Origin: Chromatiaceae bacterium | Lineage (GTDB): Bacteria > Pseudomonadota > Gammaproteobacteria > Chromatiales > Chromatiaceae | Assembly: GCA_022340195.1 (NCBI GenBank) | Contig: JAJDOL010000059.1 | Span: 1-38,157, forward strand | Length of the DNA stretch: 38,157 nucleotides | Direction of reading: 5' to 3' | The notes under the pieces: generated by a model | Database searches by the model: none | What the model saw: the letters and a program-made list of their open reading frames with translations, nothing else | Told to the model about the DNA's origin: nothing | Shown here: in pieces, positions 16,671 through 24,824 of the stretch | Layout: the number at the start of each line of letters is the position of its first letter | Numbering within the stretch: position 1 is the first letter of the stretch | Program-made: the position numbers and the translations under genes

Positions 16671-17312
16671 GTGAAACGCGCATACAGGATCCACCCGTGG
16701 GTAGCCTTTGTGCTCGCCGCTTTGCTTGTGGGAGATCTTCCACCGGCGCTCGGTGAGCCGCTCAACGAACCGCAACAGGTGGTACAGAGGGTTTCGGAAG
16801 GGCTGCGGCGTGTCCTGCGGGAGAACCACACGCTGCTGCAGAGCGATCCCGCATACGTCCACCGTGTGGTGGAAGAGCTGTTTCTTCCCCACCTGGACTT
16901 TCGCCGCACCTGCGCTATCGTTCTCGGCCCCTTTTGGAAGAAGGCCAGCGTTGCCCAACGCGAGGCGTTCGGGACCGAGTTCAAGAGCCTGCTCATCAAC
17001 ACCTATGCGACGGCAGTCAACGAGCTCAGCGAGTGGGAAATCCGCTATCTGCCGTTCGAACCAGGGCCCGGAGACGAGGATGTCGTTGTGCGCACTCGGG
17101 TGCTCTCCCCCACCGGAGAGCCCATCGGCATAGACTACCGTATGCACCTCAAAGGCAAGCGCTGGCTCGCGTACGACGTCAAGGTTGCAGGTGTCAGCCT
17201 CCTTGCCAACTACAGATCGACCTTCGCGCGCATGGCACGAGAAAAGGGAGTCGCCGGGCTGATCGATGAGCTTGCGGCACGCAATGCACGGCACAAGAAC
17301 AGATCCCATTAG
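16671..17312 (+). CDS. MlaC-like periplasmic phospholipid-binding protein (Ttg2D family)
   Basis: This is a 213-residue protein of the MlaC/Ttg2D (toluene tolerance) family. With the GTG start at 16671, residues 1-30 form a clean signal peptide (VKRAYRIHPWVAFVLAALLV, then a cleavage region ending in ALGEP). ATG 16605, which overlaps the thioredoxin stop, would give a 43-residue leader before the hydrophobic core. Family features are LFLPHLDFRRTCAIVLG, WKKASVAQREAFGTEFKSLL, TYATAVNELSEWEI and the ending SLLANYRSTFARMAREKGVAGLI. MlaC carries phospholipid between the outer and inner membrane. The partner genes mlaFEDB and mlaA are absent here, so this is an orphan copy next to thioredoxin. Confidence 0.85.
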   Translation: MKRAYRIHPWVAFVLAALLVGDLPPALGEPLNEPQQVVQRVSEGLRRVLRENHTLLQSDPAYVHRVVEELFLPHLDFRRTCAIVLGPFWKKASVAQREAFGTEFKSLLINTYATAVNELSEWEIRYLPFEPGPGDEDVVVRTRVLSPTGEPIGIDYRMHLKGKRWLAYDVKVAGVSLLANYRSTFARMAREKGVAGLIDELAARNARHKNRSH

Positions 17313-17409
17313 GCGATCGGCGGAATAGAAGATTCCAGATCGCGCGGGCAGCTTGGTCAATAAGCTGCCTATCCACACGCATCCCTATGATTCATAGCGA
17401 CTCGGGCTC

Positions 17410-18240
17410 ATGACCAACCTTCGCGCACCAAGAATCATCATCTTCGATTGGCACGGTACGCTTGCAGATACCAACGATGCAATGTATCGAGCGATGGACG
17501 ACATGTTGGGCCGTTTGCGCCAGCTTGGGCTCGACCGCCGTTTGGCGGACTCGGCAGAATCTAGGACAGACGACGACCGCAAGCTGGTCGAATTCGTACG
17601 TTCACACCAGCGGTTGCACCCCAAGGTCGTAGCCGACAGACGGGCGTCCAGAACCGACCTTCTGGAGGTCTTGTTCAGCGGGGACGAAGAAGCCAAGGAC
17701 AAAGCGAACCTGGCTTACAACAACTGTTACCGTCACCACGTCGGGGACGTCAAACCCTTCGCACACGGCGTCCGCTGCATGCTTGCCGAGCTGCGCGCAC
17801 TCGGCGTCAAGCTGGGGATTCTGACGAACCGTTCGCGCGAGTTCCTCGACAAGGAGCTCGAAGCCATCGAGCGGGGAACCTGGATTCCGTTTTTCGACAG
17901 TACGGTAACCGGTAGTGATACGAACTATTTAAAACCTTCGCCTATCCCTGTATTCCGGGCGTTGCGAGATTTTGAGGCAGCACCAGGAACCGATGTTTGG
18001 TATCTGGGCGACAGCCAATCGGATACGATAACCGCAAAGACAGCCGGGATAACCAGTATCTTCTTTAACGGCGCACGCGGCGATAAGAAATGGATTGAAA
18101 GCGTGTTTCCGGGCACTGAGGCCCAACCTTACCGACCTGACTGCGTGGTGACCGATTACCGGGAGTTTCTCGAATTGGTGAAACGCGTAATTTCACGGAA
18201 CACGAGCAGCAAGGAGGATGATCCTGGAAACGGCAGTTGA
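17410..18240 (+). CDS. HAD-family hydrolase, phosphoglycolate phosphatase-like, with Asp-to-His change in motif I
   Basis: This is a 276-residue HAD subfamily IA protein. Motif I is FDWHGTLADT with the nucleophile D13; the second acidic residue of the usual DxD is His15. Motif II is LGILTNRSREFL, the lysine motif is NYLKPSPIPV, and motif III is WYLGDSQSDTITAKTAGI. The helical cap lies between about residues 25 and 115. In phosphatases the second Asp is the general acid/base; haloacid dehalogenases lack it, so the reaction may differ from simple phosphate hydrolysis or His may substitute. The C-terminal tail is unusual (SSKEDDPGNGS). It is monocistronic on the plus strand, convergent with the repeat protein. 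Confidence 0.8.
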   Translation: MTNLRAPRIIIFDWHGTLADTNDAMYRAMDDMLGRLRQLGLDRRLADSAESRTDDDRKLVEFVRSHQRLHPKVVADRRASRTDLLEVLFSGDEEAKDKANLAYNNCYRHHVGDVKPFAHGVRCMLAELRALGVKLGILTNRSREFLDKELEAIERGTWIPFFDSTVTGSDTNYLKPSPIPVFRALRDFEAAPGTDVWYLGDSQSDTITAKTAGITSIFFNGARGDKKWIESVFPGTEAQPYRPDCVVTDYREFLELVKRVISRNTSSKEDDPGNGS

Positions 18241-18383
18241 CCCGTCCTTGTCAGCGCCAACACCCAGGTTCCTCGTACAATATCCTAGAGATTAGGCCCT
18301 GGCTGTACGCCGCTCGTCTATGATCAAGCCTTCCTTGAATCCTGACCGGCCACCGGGGAAACCGACCTGACCCCGCAAATCTT

Positions 18384-18406
18384 GGTCGCGCGCCTGCGCG
18401 ACCTTT
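18384..18406. terminator. Candidate terminator hairpin between convergent genes
   Basis: GGTCGCGC at 18384-18391 pairs perfectly with GCGCGACC at 18396-18403 around a four-base loop, followed by TTT. It lies about 145 bases after the HAD stop on the plus strand. The T-run is short. Confidence 0.35.
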
Positions 18407-18474
18407 CCGAAACCCGCGAGGAAGACATACCGGGCCGCTTGAACGAGGAACCTCACGTTCCACGCGTTTTGCGC

Positions 18475-18499
18475 AAAGCCCCGCTCCGAGGTCCGGGGC
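18475..18499 (-). terminator. Terminator after the 30-residue-repeat gene
   Basis: On the minus strand, right after the stop codon, GCCCCG and CGGGGC (18494-18499 and 18478-18483) form a GC stem followed by TTT. This is a plausible rho-independent terminator, possibly closing the whole rnf-oad transcript if that reads this far. Confidence 0.5.
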
Positions 18500-18504
18500 G
18501 AAGA

Positions 18505-18990
18505 TCAGGGCTCCTCGATTTTGCCTTCCTTGCTGCTGCCGGCCAGGCGCGTCGTTGTAGTCTGCAGGTTGTCGACAAACTGCTGCATCTGCTTTGCCAA
18601 GACGGATTGCAGGTCTGCGGCAAGCTGCATTTGATCCGCGATTGTGCTCCGCATATTCGAAAAAAATTCCTCCAGCTGCTCGGGCGTGGGGTTTGCTGTG
18701 CTAGCCGCAAATATCTGCATTTGCTCGCTCATTATCCGCTGCACGCTGGACGAAAAATTGTCGACCTGACTCGACATGGGATTTTTCATCCCCGTGGAGA
18801 TCATCTTTATCTGCTCGAGAAAGATGTTCTGCATGCTCGAGCTGATGTTTTGCACCCTCTCCCCAACCGGATTGTGGACCGCCTTGAGCATGTCGACCTG
18901 CAACTTCATGGTACTTTGCATGTGCTCAGCCATGGCCTTTTGTAGGCTTGCGGCGAAATCCTGCATCTGGTCTGTCAAGCTGGGAATCAT
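18505..18990 (-). CDS. Phasin-like helical protein built of 30-residue repeats
   Basis: This 161-residue Met/Gln/Ser-rich protein is preceded by AGAGGAAGG at the ATG 18990. Asn-Pro pairs sit at 40-41, 70-71 and 100-101, an exact 30-residue period. The three units read NPVGERVQNISSSMQ, NPMSSQVDNFSSSVQ and NPTPEQLEEFFSNMR, each continuing into an EQM/DQM-type helix. A first degenerate copy (residues 7-26) and a half copy near 134-143 flank them. There is no signal peptide or membrane span. It looks like a helical surface-binding protein, in general style like phasins or other apolipoprotein-like helices, but I recognise no family. It lies 56 bases after oadB on the same strand and may belong to that transcript. 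Confidence 0.7.
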   Translation of the reverse strand: MIPSLTDQMQDFAASLQKAMAEHMQSTMKLQVDMLKAVHNPVGERVQNISSSMQNIFLEQIKMISTGMKNPMSSQVDNFSSSVQRIMSEQMQIFAASTANPTPEQLEEFFSNMRSTIADQMQLAADLQSVLAKQMQQFVDNLQTTTTRLAGSSKEGKIEEP

Positions 18991-19046
18991 TTTCCTTCCT
19001 CTAATACCGGATCGTTGGCGCCCTTATTACGCGAAAACAAAGCGTA

Positions 19047-20186
19047 TCAGCCGCCGCCTACTATGGCCAGAAGGATGCCCGCGGCGACTGCGGAGCCGAT
19101 GACCCCCGCCACGTTCGGACCCATGGCGTGCATGAGCAGGAAGTTGTGGTGATCCGCCTCCAGTCCCACCTTGTTCACCACCCGCGCCGCCATAGGCACA
19201 GCCGACACGCCGGCCGCTCCGATCAGTGGGTTAACCGGATCTTTGGACAGGCGATTCATCAGTTTTGCCATCAACAGCCCAGCCGCCGTACCAATGCTGA
19301 AGGCGATTGCACCGAGAACCAGGATACCAAGGGTCTCGACATTCAGGAATTTGTCCGCGGCAAGCTTGGAGCCGACGGCCAGCCCGAGGAAGATGGTCAC
19401 GATGTTGATTATCTCGTTCTGGGCGGCATGGCTCAGCCGATCTACGACGCCGCACTCGCGCATGAGGTTGCCGAAGGTGAACATTCCGATCAGAGGCACC
19501 GCAGCGGGCAGGAAAATGACCGTCATGAGCAGCACGGCTATGGGAAACAGGATCCTCTCCGTCTTGGACACTATGCGCAGTTGCTTCATGTGGATCTTGC
19601 GCTCCTCCGGCGTGGTGAGCAGCTTCATGATCGGCGGCTGAATTACCGGCACCAAAGCCATGTAGGAATAGGCGGCGACCGCGATGGCACCGAGCAGATC
19701 CGGCGACAGCCGAGATGCGAGAAAGATGGCCGTCGGGCCATCGGCGCCCCCGATGATACCGATGGAGGAGGCATCCTTGAGTGTGAATTCGAAGCCCGGT
19801 AGGAAATTCAGAGCCAAGGCCCCGAGCAGGGTCGCAAAAATGCCGAACTGTGCCGCGGCCCCAAGAATCAGCGTCTTGGGGTTCGCGATCAGGGCACCGA
19901 AATCCGTAAGCGCCCCGACCCCCATGAAGATCACGAGTGGAAACACGCCCGTGTGTATGCCGACCTCATAGACCAATCCGAGGAGGCCCTCCGGCCCGGA
20001 CATGGCGGCCACCGGGATGTTGGTGAGCACCGCGCCGAAGCCAATGGTGACGAGCAAGAGGGGCTCGAAGCCACGGGCGATGCCGAGATAGAGCAGCAGA
20101 AAGCCCACCCCCATCATCACCAGCTGGCCCCACTCGAAATTGGCGAGCCCGGTTGATAACCAGAGCTCGTACAGGCCGTGTTCCAT
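19047..20186 (-). CDS. oadB: Na+-translocating oxaloacetate decarboxylase, beta subunit
   Basis: This 379-residue integral membrane subunit decarboxylates carboxybiotin and moves Na+ across the inner membrane. It has about nine to eleven hydrophobic segments. Known functional residues are present: the Asp in [17 protein letters not shown] (D149), the Tyr segment [15 protein letters not shown] (173-187), and the Asn and Ser of the last region, [16 protein letters not shown] (N358, S365). The length matches the shorter OadB class. It is the last gene of the oadG-oadA-oadB order on the minus strand, 16 bases after oadA. It is the ion-pump half of the OAD complex; methylmalonyl-CoA or glutaconyl-CoA decarboxylases use homologous subunits, but the OadA partner settles the substrate. 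Confidence 0.94.
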   Translation of the reverse strand: MEHGLYELWLSTGLANFEWGQLVMMGVGFLLLYLGIARGFEPLLLVTIGFGAVLTNIPVAAMSGPEGLLGLVYEVGIHTGVFPLVIFMGVGALTDFGALIANPKTLILGAAAQFGIFATLLGALALNFLPGFEFTLKDASSIGIIGGADGPTAIFLASRLSPDLLGAIAVAAYSYMALVPVIQPPIMKLLTTPEERKIHMKQLRIVSKTERILFPIAVLLMTVIFLPAAVPLIGMFTFGNLMRECGVVDRLSHAAQNEIINIVTIFLGLAVGSKLAADKFLNVETLGILVLGAIAFSIGTAAGLLMAKLMNRLSKDPVNPLIGAAGVSAVPMAARVVNKVGLEADHHNFLLMHAMGPNVAGVIGSAVAAGILLAIVGGG

Positions 20187-20202
20187 GATATTGCTCCTTC
20201 GA

Positions 20203-22002
20203 CTACGACAGAAGCAGGAGCGTGTGGCCGACTTGCACGGCCTCCCCTTCCTTGACGCTTACCTGGGTCACGGTCCCGCCGCGCGGCGCCCGCACCTCCG
20301 TCTCCATCTTCATGGCCTCCATGACGATGATCACGTCACCGGAGGCCACTTCCTGTCCCTCCTTGACCGCAATCTTGAAGATGTTGCCGGCAAGCGGCGA
20401 AGGAACCGGATCGCCGGAGCCGGGCGCCACAATCGCAGCAGCTGGCTCTGCTGCCGGCATGGTCATGTGCTGCACCTCACCGATGGCCCCGCCCGGATTG
20501 ACAACGACGTTGTACGAATTGCCGTTGACGATCACTTGATAGTTTTCGGGTCCGGTCGGCGCGACTGTAGCGGCAGGCGCAACCGGCGCTGCTGGCGCGG
20601 CCTCCGGCTCGGCGCTCGGTGGCGGCTCGAAGGCGGCGTGATTGTGGCGGTTTTTCAGGAACTTCAACCCGATCTGCGGGAACAAGGCGTAAGTGAGCAC
20701 GTCGTCAATCACGGCGTCCGCCACGTCGATCTTTTGCTCCTTGGCGAGCTCGTCGAATTCCGCTGTGAGCTTATCGATCTCCGGATCGATGAGATCGGCC
20801 GGCCGGCAGGTAATCGGCGCTTGCCCGTCTTCGAGCACCCGCTGCTGAAGCTCGGTGTCGACGGGGGCGATAGTCTCACCGTATTCGCCCCTCAATACTC
20901 CAGCGGTCTCCTTGGTGATGGTCTTGTACCGCTCTCCCATGATCACGTTCATCACGGCCTGGGTGCCGACGATCTGGGAGGTCGGGGTGACCAGCGGAAT
21001 GTAGCCGAGATCCTTGCGCACGCGGGGAATCTCTTCGAGCACCGCATCCAGTTTGTCGATGGCGCCCTGCTCCTTGAGCTGCCCCTCCATATTGGTGAGC
21101 ATGCCGCCCGGCACCTGGGCCACGAGGATGCGGGAATCGATGCCCTTGAGGCCGCCCTCGAACTTGGCGTATTTCTTCCGAACCTCGCGAAAATACGCGG
21201 CGATCTCTTCCAGCAGCAGAATGTTGAGACCGGTATTGCGGTCCGTGTCCTCCATGATCGCGACGATGGATTCCGTCGGCGAATGACCGTACGTCATACT
21301 CATGGACGAGATCGAGGTGTCGACGATGTCGATACCCGCCTCCGCTGCCTTGACGATGGCGGCGGTGCTCATCCCCGTGGTCGCATGACACTGCATGGCG
21401 ATGGGCACGGCACAGGATTCCTTGAGCCTGGATACCAGCTCTTCGGCAACGTAGGGCTTGATCAGCCCCGCCATGTCTTTGATACAGATGGAATGGCAGC
21501 CCATGTCTTCCAGGTGCTTGCCGAGATCCACCCACATCTCCAAGGTATGCACCGGGCTTACGGTGTAGGACATGGCTCCCTGAGCGTGCTTCCCGACCTT
21601 GATGACCGCCTTGACCGCCGTCTCGAAATTGCGCAGATCGTTCATGGCATCGAAGACGCGGAACACGTCCATCCCATTGGCCGCACAGCGCTCGACGAAT
21701 TTCTCTACGACGTCGTCGGCATAGTGGCGATAGCCAAGGATGTTCTGGGCCCGAAAGAGCATCTGTTGGGGTGTGTTGGGTATCGCCCTTTTGAGCTTAC
21801 GCAGGCGCTCCCAGGGATCCTCTCCCAGATACCGATTGCAGGCATCGAAGGTTGCGCCGCCCCAAGTTTCCAGCGACCAGAAGCCTACTTGGTCCAGCTT
21901 GGGTGCGATGGGCAGCATGTCTTCAATGCGCATGCGAGTCGCCAGCAAGGATTGGTGTGCATCGCGCAGGACTACATCGGTAATGCCGAGTGGGTTGCTC
22001 AT
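20203..22002 (-). CDS. oadA: Oxaloacetate decarboxylase alpha subunit (carboxyltransferase + biotin carrier)
   Basis: This 599-residue protein transfers the carboxyl group of oxaloacetate to biotin. The N-terminal carboxyltransferase TIM barrel starts with [19 protein letters not shown], and the metal-binding HATTG motif is in [16 protein letters not shown] conserved PYC/OADA domain follows to about residue 450. An Ala/Pro-rich linker (about 475-505) leads to the biotinyl domain, whose lysine is in [10 protein letters not shown] at residue 565, 35 from the C-terminus. All elements of a complete OadA are present. Pyruvate carboxylase B subunits are similar, but the neighbouring oadG and oadB make the Na+ pump the better call. 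Reverse operation (pyruvate carboxylation) is chemically possible when a Na+ gradient drives it. Confidence 0.94.
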   Translation of the reverse strand: MSNPLGITDVVLRDAHQSLLATRMRIEDMLPIAPKLDQVGFWSLETWGGATFDACNRYLGEDPWERLRKLKRAIPNTPQQMLFRAQNILGYRHYADDVVEKFVERCAANGMDVFRVFDAMNDLRNFETAVKAVIKVGKHAQGAMSYTVSPVHTLEMWVDLGKHLEDMGCHSICIKDMAGLIKPYVAEELVSRLKESCAVPIAMQCHATTGMSTAAIVKAAEAGIDIVDTSISSMSMTYGHSPTESIVAIMEDTDRNTGLNILLLEEIAAYFREVRKKYAKFEGGLKGIDSRILVAQVPGGMLTNMEGQLKEQGAIDKLDAVLEEIPRVRKDLGYIPLVTPTSQIVGTQAVMNVIMGERYKTITKETAGVLRGEYGETIAPVDTELQQRVLEDGQAPITCRPADLIDPEIDKLTAEFDELAKEQKIDVADAVIDDVLTYALFPQIGLKFLKNRHNHAAFEPPPSAEPEAAPAAPVAPAATVAPTGPENYQVIVNGNSYNVVVNPGGAIGEVQHMTMPAAEPAAAIVAPGSGDPVPSPLAGNIFKIAVKEGQEVASGDVIIVMEAMKMETEVRAPRGGTVTQVSVKEGEAVQVGHTLLLLS

Positions 22003-22026
22003 TGTTTTCTTACCCCTTAGTAAATC

Positions 22027-22287
22027 CTATTTTTTATTTCCGCGGGACCGCCTATAGCGATGCACAGCGGCACTAATCGCCGATAGCAGCTCCCCATCCC
22101 GCGGTTTGGCAGGTTCCGCTGGCAACTCGACAGGTCTCGGCTCGCCCTCGAGCTTGCGAGCCAGGCGAGACATTACGCCAACCGTTACCACCAACAAGCC
22201 CAGCAACCCAAAGACAAAGCCCATCCCCAACAACATCAGATTGACACCGGCGGTCAACAGCTCAGCGTTTGTCATTGTTTCTGTCAT
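22027..22287 (-). CDS. oadG: Oxaloacetate decarboxylase gamma subunit
   Basis: This is an 86-residue small membrane protein. After a short N-terminus there is one transmembrane helix (LMLLGMGFVFGLLGLLVVTV, about 17-36), then a Pro/Glu-rich linker and a basic helix (ISAAVHRYRRSRGNKK). This is the usual architecture of OadG, which anchors and assembles alpha and beta subunits. AAAGG lies ahead of the ATG at 22287. The usual zinc-binding histidines at the C-terminus are not obvious; only one His is seen. It is the first gene of oadGAB, 24 bases before oadA, and 121 bases downstream of the FNR gene. Confidence 0.85.
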   Translation of the reverse strand: MTETMTNAELLTAGVNLMLLGMGFVFGLLGLLVVTVGVMSRLARKLEGEPRPVELPAEPAKPRDGELLSAISAAVHRYRRSRGNKK

Positions 22288-22408
22288 CGCTCTAACCTTT
22301 CAGCTCGATTGTTGGCTACATCAACGGCACCCGGCACCCATCCACGCCTGTTGTCGGAAACCGGTCGGGCCAGACAACCTCTGCTCCCCAGTTCCGCGCA
22401 CCTCGTCC

Positions 22409-23287
22409 TCAGTCGTACAGGTGCTCCGCCCAGCGCCCCTCCAGAAACAGCTCTCTCTTCTTCCGCAGCCAGGCACCCTCCGATCCGGCGATATGGGACA
22501 GCGCCGTATCGAGGCTTTCCGACGCCTTTTTCATACCCGCTACGTACACATGGGTCTTTGGATGCTGAATCAGATCCCAGACATCCGTCGCGTTCTCTTC
22601 GAGCTTCTGCGCCAATCCCTCCGGATCGTCGAACGCCGGTCGCGGACTCAATGCCTCGATCGCCTTGAAGGTATCCTTGAGGTAGTGGTGGCTGATGTCG
22701 TCCTTGATATCGTTCATATACAGGAGATCGAGATCGGTCTTTGCGCCAAAGAAGAGCCGCACCTTGCCTTGCCACGCCTCCTTTTCCTCGAAGATGTGCT
22801 TGATAAAGGCGCGAAACGGCGCGATGCCCGTACCTGTGGCCACCATAAGGATGTTGGCCCTATTGTCCCGTGGCACGATGAAATGGCGGCCATAGGGACC
22901 GGTGATTTCTATTTCATCCCCGGCCTTCAGGTCGCAGACGTAGTTCGAGCACTTGCCGGGATAGCGTTCTCCACTGACCGAATCGATGTAGAAACAGCGC
23001 TGCACGCAAATGGCGATCTCCTCACCACGCCCTCCTTCGCCCTTGCGCGTGCTGGCGATGGAGTACAGCCGCATGTGCTGATCGTTTCCGAACTCGTACG
23101 GCGGCGGCGCCAGCACTCCGATACTTTGGCCCTCGACATAGACGAAGGAGGCCGGGACATCGAGTACTATTTCCCGTACTTCGTCCCGGGCTCCAGGCGG
23201 CGTTATTCGCTCGTTCGACTTGATCGTCGCCTTATAAGGATTGCTCGTATCGTAGGTCTTCGGCTGGATAAAAAACTGTTCGGGCAT
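22409..23287 (-). CDS. Plant-type ferredoxin-NADP+ reductase
   Basis: This is a 292-residue flavoprotein of the plant/cyanobacterial FNR type. ATG 23287 is chosen because GGAGAG lies seven bases upstream. The FAD-binding motif is MRLYSIAST, the second FAD segment is YPGKCSNYVCDLKAGD, and the NADP-binding loop is ATGTGIAPFRAFIKHI. The C-terminal region is YVAGMKKASE, and the end is GRWAEHLYD. The terminal Tyr that stacks on the flavin in plant FNR is here followed by one Asp. It would exchange electrons between ferredoxin (or the ferredoxin domain of the giant oxidoreductase) and NADP(H). BoxA-like reductases are the nearest alternative. Its place between rnf and oad suggests it balances the ferredoxin pool of this module. 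Confidence 0.85.
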   Translation of the reverse strand: MPEQFFIQPKTYDTSNPYKATIKSNERITPPGARDEVREIVLDVPASFVYVEGQSIGVLAPPPYEFGNDQHMRLYSIASTRKGEGGRGEEIAICVQRCFYIDSVSGERYPGKCSNYVCDLKAGDEIEITGPYGRHFIVPRDNRANILMVATGTGIAPFRAFIKHIFEEKEAWQGKVRLFFGAKTDLDLLYMNDIKDDISHHYLKDTFKAIEALSPRPAFDDPEGLAQKLEENATDVWDLIQHPKTHVYVAGMKKASESLDTALSHIAGSEGAWLRKKRELFLEGRWAEHLYD

Positions 23288-23386
23288 CGTCTGTCTCTCC
23301 GGTGATTCGGTCAATCGGTCAGGCGGTCGATCGAAATCGATAGCCACGGGCCGTCAACTCTCTCATCGATTCTCGCGTTAGTTCAT

Positions 23387-23587
23387 TCATGTATCGTCGG
23401 CGGATGAATTGCTGCAACTGTCGCCACCACAGTCATGGCTCCCATGGTTACCGCAGCATCCCACTTTCTCACGATAGCTCCCGAATTCCGGATGCCTGTG
23501 AAAGAACAGCCGCGCTGCCTGTTGGACTGCGACCCAGGCCAACAGAATAACCAGGATGATGCCCATAGCCACAAGGTAGGTGGTCAT
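23387..23587 (-). CDS. Small membrane-anchored Cys-rich protein, NqrM-like in layout
   Basis: This 66-residue protein starts at ATG 23587, three bases after the rnfA stop. Residues 3-23 are one hydrophobic helix (YLVAMGIILVILLAWVAV). After a basic linker (RLFFHRHPEFGSYREK) comes a cysteine- and histidine-rich tail with C44, C45, C53 and C58 plus His48 and His51. NqrM (DUF539), which delivers iron to the NqrD/NqrE centre of the Na+-NQR, has the same layout: one N-terminal helix and a few cysteines. RnfA and RnfE are the homologues of NqrE and NqrD. A role in metal insertion into Rnf is therefore a reasonable inference, though I cannot establish sequence homology. Confidence 0.65.
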   Translation of the reverse strand: MTTYLVAMGIILVILLAWVAVQQAARLFFHRHPEFGSYREKVGCCGNHGSHDCGGDSCSNSSADDT

Positions 23588-23590
23588 GGG

Positions 23591-24175
23591 TCAATGTGCC
23601 CCGAGTCCGGCGAAACCCATGAAGGTCAGGGACAAGAGTCCGGCCAGCATGAAGCTCATGGCCGCCCCCCGGCTGACGGTAGGTACGTCGGCCAGATCCA
23701 TTCGTGTCCGCAGACCCGCCATCAACATCAGGGCAAGGGTAAAGCCCGCACCGGCGCCAATGCTGAATACCAGGCTTTGGAAGAAACTGTAGTCTCTGAT
23801 GGTCTGGAACAATGCCAACCCGAGGATGGCACAGTTGGTCGTGATCAATGGCAGATAGATACCTAACGCACGGAACAGGGCTGGACTCAGCTTCTTGACC
23901 GTCAGCTCGACCAGTTGGACAGCCGAAGCGATAACGGCGATATAGCTGATGAGGCGCAGGAATTCGAGGTGGTATTCCACCAGCAGCAGGTTTATTCCAT
24001 AAGCGCACAGGGAGCTGACGAACATGACGAAGGTGGTCGCCAAACCCATGTTCCATGCGGTATCCAGCTTTCCCGAGACGCCGAGAAAGGGACAGAGGCC
24101 AAGAAAGTAGGCCAATACGAAGTTGTTGATAAGGAAGGCGCTTAGAAAAATAAGCCATAGACTATCCGGCTGCAT
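23591..24175 (-). CDS. rnfA: Ion-translocating oxidoreductase complex subunit RnfA
   Basis: This 194-residue protein has six membrane helices. The ATG at 24175 is fixed by AGGAGG six bases upstream, inside the end of rnfE, giving a 14-base overlap. The family cysteines that hold the membrane iron-sulfur centre are seen in YFLGLCPFLGVSG and LITTNCAILGLAL. The ending LMLAGLLSLTFMGFAGL is typical. Together with RnfE it forms the pseudo-symmetric membrane core through which electrons cross between the ferredoxin and NADH sides while Na+ or H+ moves. Confidence 0.95.
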   Translation of the reverse strand: MQPDSLWLIFLSAFLINNFVLAYFLGLCPFLGVSGKLDTAWNMGLATTFVMFVSSLCAYGINLLLVEYHLEFLRLISYIAVIASAVQLVELTVKKLSPALFRALGIYLPLITTNCAILGLALFQTIRDYSFFQSLVFSIGAGAGFTLALMLMAGLRTRMDLADVPTVSRGAAMSFMLAGLLSLTFMGFAGLGAH

Positions 24176-24824
24176 GAAGAGCCTCCTCTCGCTGTTCGAC
24201 TTTACGCTGCTTCCGCTCATTCAACCAGGCAAACACCAACAACCAAGCCCCCGTAATCAAGAACCCTCCGGGAGGCAAGATCATCACTACCCACGGCTGA
24301 AAGTTCTCTCCGAATAGCGGAAACCCGAGCAGGGTGCCGCTGCCCAGGATCTCCCGCACCGAGCCCACACACAATAACGCGAAGGTGAAGCCGATACCCT
24401 GTCCCAGGGCGTTGACCACCGACTTGGTAATCCGGTGCTTGGATGCAAAGCTCTCCGCGCGACCGAGAATGACGCAGTTGACCACGATGAGCTGAATGAA
24501 GGCGCCCAGGGCGTTGTAAAGATCCAGACTGAGGGCGTGGATCGCATAATCCACGATGGTAACGAAGGTGGCGATGATCACGATGTAGGATGCGATCCGG
24601 ACCTGCTTGGGGATGACGTTGCGCAACAAGGACACCAGTGCACTGGAGCCGACGAGGACGAAAATGGTCGCCCCCCCCATACCGATGGCATTGACGGCGC
24701 TGTTGGTAACGGCCAACGCAGGACACAAGCCCAGCAGCATGACGAACACCGGATTCTCTTCCCACACCCCGCGCAGGAAGGTATCCATGGTGATGGGCTT
24801 GGTTTGGCTGGGCAGGGTAGCCAT
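24162..24824 (-). CDS. rnfE: Ion-translocating oxidoreductase complex subunit RnfE
   Basis: This is a 220-residue six-helix membrane subunit. The start ATG shares its A with the rnfG stop (TAATG). Signatures are NPVFVMLLGLCPALAVTNS near the N-terminus and IVVNCVILGRAESFASKH in the middle, carrying the two family cysteines; these match the cysteines in RnfA. The C-terminal tail after the last helix is charged (NERKQRKVEQREE). It is the paralogue and partner of RnfA. Confidence 0.95.
   Translation of the reverse strand: MATLPSQTKPITMDTFLRGVWEENPVFVMLLGLCPALAVTNSAVNAIGMGGATIFVLVGSSALVSLLRNVIPKQVRIASYIVIIATFVTIVDYAIHALSLDLYNALGAFIQLIVVNCVILGRAESFASKHRITKSVVNALGQGIGFTFALLCVGSVREILGSGTLLGFPLFGENFQPWVVMILPPGGFLITGAWLLVFAWLNERKQRKVEQREEALHAAG

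Noticed and set aside
18382..18504. A plus-strand frame LVARLRDLSETREEDIPG after the HAD gene
   Set aside because: It has only a TTG start, overlaps two hairpins and runs on into the antisense of the repeat protein; too weak to call a gene or a remnant.
20140..22020. A plus-strand open frame of over 600 codons opposite oadA
   Set aside because: Antisense shadow of a gene with complete catalytic and biotin motifs; no ribosome site and no recognisable domain.
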